Position numbers and translations under genes: made by a program
In this document: one piece after another, positions 5,250-8,384 of the stretch
How positions within the stretch are numbered: the stretch's first letter is position 1
Layout: the number at the start of each line of letters is the position of its first letter
Notes under the pieces: model-generated
The model's database searches: none
What the model saw: only the letters and a program-made list of their open reading frames with translations
What the model was told of the DNA's origin: nothing
Assembly (NCBI GenBank): GCA_947258835.1
Contig: CAMYJY010000080.1
Span: 1 to 8,384 of the forward strand
Length of the DNA: 8,384 nt
Origin: an uncultured Pirellulales bacterium
GTDB taxonomy: Bacteria; Planctomycetota; Planctomycetia; Pirellulales; Lacipirellulaceae
Direction of reading: 5' to 3'

Positions 5250-6646
5250 ACCGCACGCTCCGCGCGACTGGCCACCGACAGGTGCCCAAAGAAGGTTTCT
5301 TCGCCGCGGACAACGTAAAATTTCACTTTGCCCACGCGGGCCAAGGCGTCGGCATGATCCACGATGAACCGCACATCTTTCTCGCTGGCCGTCGTCCAGC
5401 GGTGCATTTTTACCAGGACATCTCCCACTTGCACGCCTTGCACGGCCGCCGAGCTATCGGGTCGCACGGCAACGACTCGCATGCCGCCGCGGTAGGGAAT
5501 GTTTCGTGCGCGGAAAGTCGCCGCCGGCTCTGGCCGCAACTTCAGTCCGAGCGTTTCCCAGATCGCTTGCTGCGAGGCTTGCGCTGCCGCCGCGTTTCTG
5601 GCAGTGGCCCGATTTTTAGAGCGACTGGTCAAACGCAAGTCAAGATCCACCGTCTCGTCCCCGCGGCGAACAACCAGCGGAATGCGGGCACCGCTGGACT
5701 TGCCCAGCAAGGCACGCTCCACGTCCAGGGGGCGGCGAATAGCCAGATTTCCAATCCGCTCTAATTGATCCCCTCGCTTCAGCCCGCACCGCTCGGCAGG
5801 ACTTTTGCGGTCTAGCCGAGCTATCGTGACGGGGCCCTGGGGACCGTCCAGCGCCAACGCCGTCATGCCATGCCAATGGTTCTCCAGTTTCTCCACACTC
5901 AACAGCCGCGTTGCGATTTCCAAGGCCTTGTCTACGGGGATCGCAAAGCCGATCCCTTGCGCCCCAGCCCGCACCGCCACGTTCATACCGATCATCTCAC
6001 CGTCCACATTGAGGAGCGGACCACCCGAATTGCCGGGATTGATGCTGGCATCGGTTTGAATCAAATCCAAATACTGCTGGGTTTCGTTGACCTGCACGTT
6101 GCGATGCAGTGCGCTGATGATTCCGGTCGTGACCGTGTGTTCGTAGCCAAAGGCGTTGCCTACGGCAACAACCGTCTCCCCCGCCATGAGGTCTGCGGAG
6201 GTCCCCAGACGGATGACTGGCAAGTCAGAGGGGGCACGGATGCGAATGATTGCCAAGTCGCTCTTTTTGTCGTAGGCCACAACTTGGGCCACGTACGTCT
6301 GCCCGCTGGCGAGGGTCGTATTGATCTGACGCACACCATCCACAACATGATAATTGGTGAGAATGTATCCCCGCGCGTCGATGACAATCCCCGTTCCCAT
6401 ACCATTGACCTGGCGCGGTGGCGCGGAGCTTTTTCCGGCCGAGACTTCAGCAACGGCTTTTTGCCCTTGGATGTTCACCACCGCTGGTCGGGCATCGCGG
6501 ACTGCCCGCACGATGGGGGTCATCCGCTCGGTAGCCAGCCCTGGCGTGGGCAGCAGCCACCCCATCCCACAACACAAAGCAACCAGCCAAACGCAGTGAG
6601 TGGGCAAGTGCAGGGCAGAGCTGCGGCAGGTGCGCAATTTGTGCAT
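5243..6646 (-). CDS. Periplasmic trypsin-like serine protease with two PDZ domains (HtrA/Deg type)
   Basis: From the ATG at 6646 the protein is 467 residues; a TTG at 6667 in frame would add seven (TLERLTM etc.). I prefer the ATG because it puts a basic start (HKLRTCR) directly before the hydrophobic signal segment and a likely cleavage after PGLA. Numbering from the TTG: the protease domain spans about 85-260 with the full triad His107 (TNYHVVD), Asp137 (KKSDLAI) and Ser214 (NPGNSGGPL); PDZ1 about 265-345; an Ala-rich linker about 350-368; PDZ2 about 370-465. The enzyme should be exported and act in envelope protein quality control, degrading or chaperoning misfolded proteins. The length matches the DegP/DegQ family. 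A minus-strand lipoprotein gene lies 200 bp upstream. degP versus degQ versus degS cannot be decided. A long open frame antisense to this gene is a shadow. Confidence 0.92.
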   Translation of the reverse strand: MHKLRTCRSSALHLPTHCVWLVALCCGMGWLLPTPGLATERMTPIVRAVRDARPAVVNIQGQKAVAEVSAGKSSAPPRQVNGMGTGIVIDARGYILTNYHVVDGVRQINTTLASGQTYVAQVVAYDKKSDLAIIRIRAPSDLPVIRLGTSADLMAGETVVAVGNAFGYEHTVTTGIISALHRNVQVNETQQYLDLIQTDASINPGNSGGPLLNVDGEMIGMNVAVRAGAQGIGFAIPVDKALEIATRLLSVEKLENHWHGMTALALDGPQGPVTIARLDRKSPAERCGLKRGDQLERIGNLAIRRPLDVERALLGKSSGARIPLVVRRGDETVDLDLRLTSRSKNRATARNAAAAQASQQAIWETLGLKLRPEPAATFRARNIPYRGGMRVVAVRPDSSAAVQGVQVGDVLVKMHRWTTASEKDVRFIVDHADALARVGKVKFYVVRGEETFFGHLSVASRAERAVR

Positions 6647-6849
6647 AGTGAGTCGTTCCAAAGTCAAGCTAGCGCACCGTAACTACTGCGGAGATCGATT
6701 CAGGCGGGATGTCGAAACTCTCGTGCTAGAAAGCGGAATCGGCCCGTTGCCACAAATGGCTTAAGACACGTCGCTGGTTGCCGGCAGAGTTCACCTAGCT
6801 TGTCACAGGTCGCGACAGCATTGCTGGCACCCTAGGGTGTGGCAGGGCC

Positions 6850-7188
6850 CTAGCGTCGCGGCGGAAACGTCCGCTGGGGACCGTAGTCCACTTCCACAGG
6901 CTTCGTATGCCTCGGTGGGGCCATCCCCACCGAAGTCACTACAGGCCTGGTCGGTACGGGTAGCAACTTAGGAGGCAGCGGGGCTTCATACGTGGGGCTG
7001 ACTGGCGCCCTGCGATGCGCCCCCCACCGACGACAGCGTTCTTGCATCACCGGCCCTGCCGGGTCGGGACCGACTGTTAGCGCAGCACCACGGTCTGGCG
7101 AGCGGAGCCAGGCCCCGCCGCAGCCGCTACTAATTACGAGTAGCGCAGCGAGCAGATATCTAGCCACGGGTTGCAGAAGTGAGCACAC
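6850..7188 (-). CDS. Small putative proline-rich lipoprotein
   Basis: The 112-residue frame starts at GTG with GGGAG 10 bp upstream (7199-7203 on the minus strand). A start at an internal GTG (7167) would give a 105-residue version beginning M-A-R-Y-L-L. The N-terminus has a basic residue, a hydrophobic core (YLLAALLVI, 11-19) and SSGC-GG with Cys23 as the probable lipidated residue; the -3 position is Ser instead of Leu, so the lipobox is imperfect. The remainder is low-complexity and rich in Pro and Arg (PPKLLPVPTRP about 72-82, ending PPRR), with no domain I recognise. Planctomycetes encode many such short exported proteins. It is upstream of htrA on the same strand, but a 203-bp gap makes an operon uncertain. 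It could be a spurious frame, though the signal sequence argues otherwise. Confidence 0.55.
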   Translation of the reverse strand: MCSLLQPVARYLLAALLVISSGCGGAWLRSPDRGAALTVGPDPAGPVMQERCRRWGAHRRAPVSPTYEAPLPPKLLPVPTRPVVTSVGMAPPRHTKPVEVDYGPQRTFPPRR

Positions 7189-7561
7189 AGGTCGCGGTCT
7201 CCCGGAAATAAAATACAGCCACCCCAGGCGAACCTCCGCCGTGCCAACGGTAAGAGGCGCAGTGCAGCGACCAACGGGAGCGGGCCATCGCCTTCCGAGC
7301 GGCAGCTCGCTGTAAGACGCATCGGCTAATCCGTCCTCCCGGCTGAGAAATAACCAACTTTTGCCCCTCTGAGATGATGGTACAATGGCGGTAGCTGGCG
7401 GCCGCGCGGGTTGCCCGTGTGCGCCGCGCAGCGGGAGCGTATGCCCGTGGGGAGCCCCTCAAGCGCGCCTTATTGCCAGTGCTAGCGGCCCGCATGCTGG
7501 CTACTGCTTTACCGACGACCAGACGAACGTGACGACGACGCCAGATTGAAGGTTCACGCCC
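7189..7561. other. Divergent intergenic region, mostly featureless
   Basis: This 373-bp gap separates the minus-strand lipoprotein gene from the plus-strand chimeric gene. It contains an AT-rich -10-like TATTTT on the minus strand (7210-7215), the extended -10 listed separately, and an unconvincing 54-codon frame at 7385-7549. I see no RNA gene or repeat in it. Confidence 0.5.
7378..7386 (+). promoter_or_regulatory. Candidate extended -10 promoter (TGGTACAAT)
   Basis: TGG-TACAAT matches the extended -10 form (TGnTATAAT with one mismatch). No good -35 lies at 17 bp; TTGCCC at 7361 is only 14 bp away. If used, it would give a leader of about 170 nt before the ATG at 7562. Confidence 0.3.
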
Positions 7562-8125
7562 ATGCCCCTTGTGATGTCCGTCCGAGCTCAGCCTGCACCG
7601 GCCGCGTGTTGGTTTTTTCAGCTCGCCTGCCCGGTGCTGCTGGCGATTAGCGGGTCAACCGGCCACCCGGCGATTGCGCTGTCGGCGGAGCAACCACCGA
7701 CTGAGAACTTAGAGAGTCCGGGGGACTTGGGGCAACTCATCCAGCAACTCGACGCGGATCAGTACGAAACCCGCCACCAGGCTGAGCAGCAGCTGGCTGC
7801 CGCGGGTGCCGTGGCCCTGGAGGCAGTCAGCCGGGTGGCGGCAGAAGCCCGCCATATTGCCGGAGTGGCCTGGGCGCCAGGACGAGGCATCAGCCGGGTC
7901 GAGGTGAATGTCGACGATTCCGGATGGCAAGTTGCCGAGCTTTCGGAGCCCCTCAGCAATGACAGCTGGCGGCAATGGTCGATCAACTGGGACGCCCAAC
8001 CCGGCACCCACCGTTTGCAGGTGCGGGCGACGGACGGTAACGGTGAGACGCAGACCAGCGAGTCGCGGCCGCCCCGTCCCGACGGTGCCACCAGCTACCA
8101 CACCATCTCTGTGGTCGTCGAGTAG
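7562..8125 (+). CDS. Exported chimera: HEAT-like segment fused to a sulfite-oxidase-type Mo-co dimerisation domain
   Basis: The 187-residue protein has three parts. Residues 1-43 look like a signal peptide (hydrophobic 15-31, likely cleavage near ALSA). Residues 55-95 (LGQLIQQLDADQYETRHQAE and following) match the HEAT-like opening common in secreted planctomycete proteins. Residues 97-187 match the C-terminal immunoglobulin-like dimerisation domain of sulfite oxidase/YedY-like molybdoenzymes: HIAGVAWAPGRGISRVEV, WRQWSINWD, PGTHRLQVRATDGNGETQT and DGATSYHTISVVV. The molybdopterin-binding catalytic domain that should precede it is absent, so no oxidase activity is expected. The frame is intact across the junction near 93-98, and GAAGG lies 9 bp before the ATG. 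It is either the in-frame deletion remnant of a larger gene or a real domain shuffle now acting as a binding or scaffold protein. It is convergent with thrC. Confidence 0.7.
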   Translation: MPLVMSVRAQPAPAACWFFQLACPVLLAISGSTGHPAIALSAEQPPTENLESPGDLGQLIQQLDADQYETRHQAEQQLAAAGAVALEAVSRVAAEARHIAGVAWAPGRGISRVEVNVDDSGWQVAELSEPLSNDSWRQWSINWDAQPGTHRLQVRATDGNGETQTSESRPPRPDGATSYHTISVVVE

Positions 8126-8163
8126 CGAGCATCGCCAGGCTCTCTGGCTCTTTGTTCGAGCGG

Positions 8164-8188
8164 CGGCACCCTCGCGGTGGAGGTGCCG
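8164..8188. terminator. Weak hairpin between convergent genes
   Basis: CGGCACC (8164-8170) and GGTGCCG (8182-8188) form a 7-bp stem with an 11-nt loop in the 78-bp gap between the chimeric gene and thrC. No T-tract follows, so a terminator role is only suggested by position. Confidence 0.3.
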
Positions 8189-8203
8189 GTCATCGCCGGT
8201 CTG

Positions 8204-8384
8204 CTACAGCGCCTCCCAGTCGATCGGCTGGTGTCGGTCCAATCGGCGATCGACCGGAGGCATCGGATACTTCAGGCCGTTTCCGCAGTTGAACAGCATC
8301 ACCCGGTCCTCCGGGTCGATCCGCCCCTCGGCGAGGGCTTGGCGATAGGCCGCGTAGGTGGCGGCACCTTCCGGGCACAGGAGA
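8204..8384 (-). CDS. thrC: Threonine synthase, C-terminal end (partial, runs off the window)
   Basis: The minus strand is open from the window edge to TAG at 8204-8206, giving the last 59 residues and no start codon. It begins LLCPEGAATYAAYRQALAEG, continues with DRVMLFNCGNGLKYPMPP and ends IDWEAL. The CPEGAAT and NCGNGLKYP blocks are the characteristic C-terminal motifs of PLP-dependent threonine synthase, which converts O-phosphohomoserine to threonine and phosphate, the last step of threonine biosynthesis in the cytoplasm. Only about an eighth of a normal 400-470 residue enzyme is present; the PLP lysine lies outside. Another fold-type II PLP enzyme is possible but less likely. A shifted minus-strand frame at 8190-8378 is a shadow of this gene. 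Confidence 0.85.
   Translation of the reverse strand, partial: LLCPEGAATYAAYRQALAEGRIDPEDRVMLFNCGNGLKYPMPPVDRRLDRHQPIDWEAL

Noticed and set aside
5870..6682. 270-codon plus-strand open frame
   Set aside because: It is exactly antisense to the htrA-like protease, whose triad and PDZ domains are unmistakable; the antisense translation has no recognisable domain. GC-rich coding DNA commonly leaves such open antisense frames.
6828..6839. 12-bp palindrome CACCCTAGGGTG just past the lipoprotein stop
   Set aside because: It can form only a 4-bp stem in RNA and has no T-tract, so I do not call a terminator.
7385..7549. 54-codon plus-strand frame ahead of the chimeric gene
   Set aside because: Its ATG overlaps the candidate -10 box, it has no ribosome binding site, and the peptide is low-complexity.

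Overview
The window looks like chromosomal DNA from a planctomycete, most likely order Pirellulales. The evidence is GC-rich sequence (about 60% by eye), a HEAT-like 'LIQQLDAD..' segment typical of planctomycete secreted proteins, a double-PDZ HtrA protease, and three kinds of intergenic repeat I associate with this phylum. I recognise the taxon from style, not from a marker gene.

Layout. 1-171 is non-coding and repeat-rich. A minus-strand pair follows: hcp (hybrid cluster protein, short class III form, 694-1983) and, 30 bp downstream, trmL (tRNA wobble 2'-O-methyltransferase, 172-663). A 438-bp intergenic region (1984-2421) separates hcp from a divergent Rrf2-family regulator (2422-2835). 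That regulator carries an IscR/NsrR-like Cys-Cys-Cys-His set, and the intergenic region holds an AT-rich dyad that could be its operator plus a 118-bp MITE-like repeat. On the plus strand come a heptamer tandem repeat, a lipid A-type (LpxL/HtrB) acyltransferase starting at TTG (3036-3986) and a tandem GNAT acetyltransferase (4206-5231). The GNAT gene converges on a minus-strand HtrA-like protease (5243-6646), and a 10-bp perfect stem contains both stop codons. A small putative lipoprotein (6850-7188, minus) lies upstream of htrA. A plus-strand gene at 7562-8125 joins a signal peptide and HEAT-like segment to a sulfite-oxidase-type dimerisation domain with no molybdopterin catalytic domain. The 3' end of threonine synthase (thrC, minus) enters at the right edge; it is open at the window boundary.

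How the genes work together. The clearest functional unit is hcp with its divergent Fe-S regulator, probably a nitrosative-stress or redox switch. TrmL may be co-transcribed. LpxL and HtrA are both envelope functions but are not an operon. The remaining genes look like independent housekeeping or envelope genes. I see no CRISPR array, tRNA, rRNA, phage or transposase gene, and no clear multi-gene defence system. The most unusual items are the domain-shuffled gene at 7562-8125, the MITE-like element, and the hcp/rrf2 control region.
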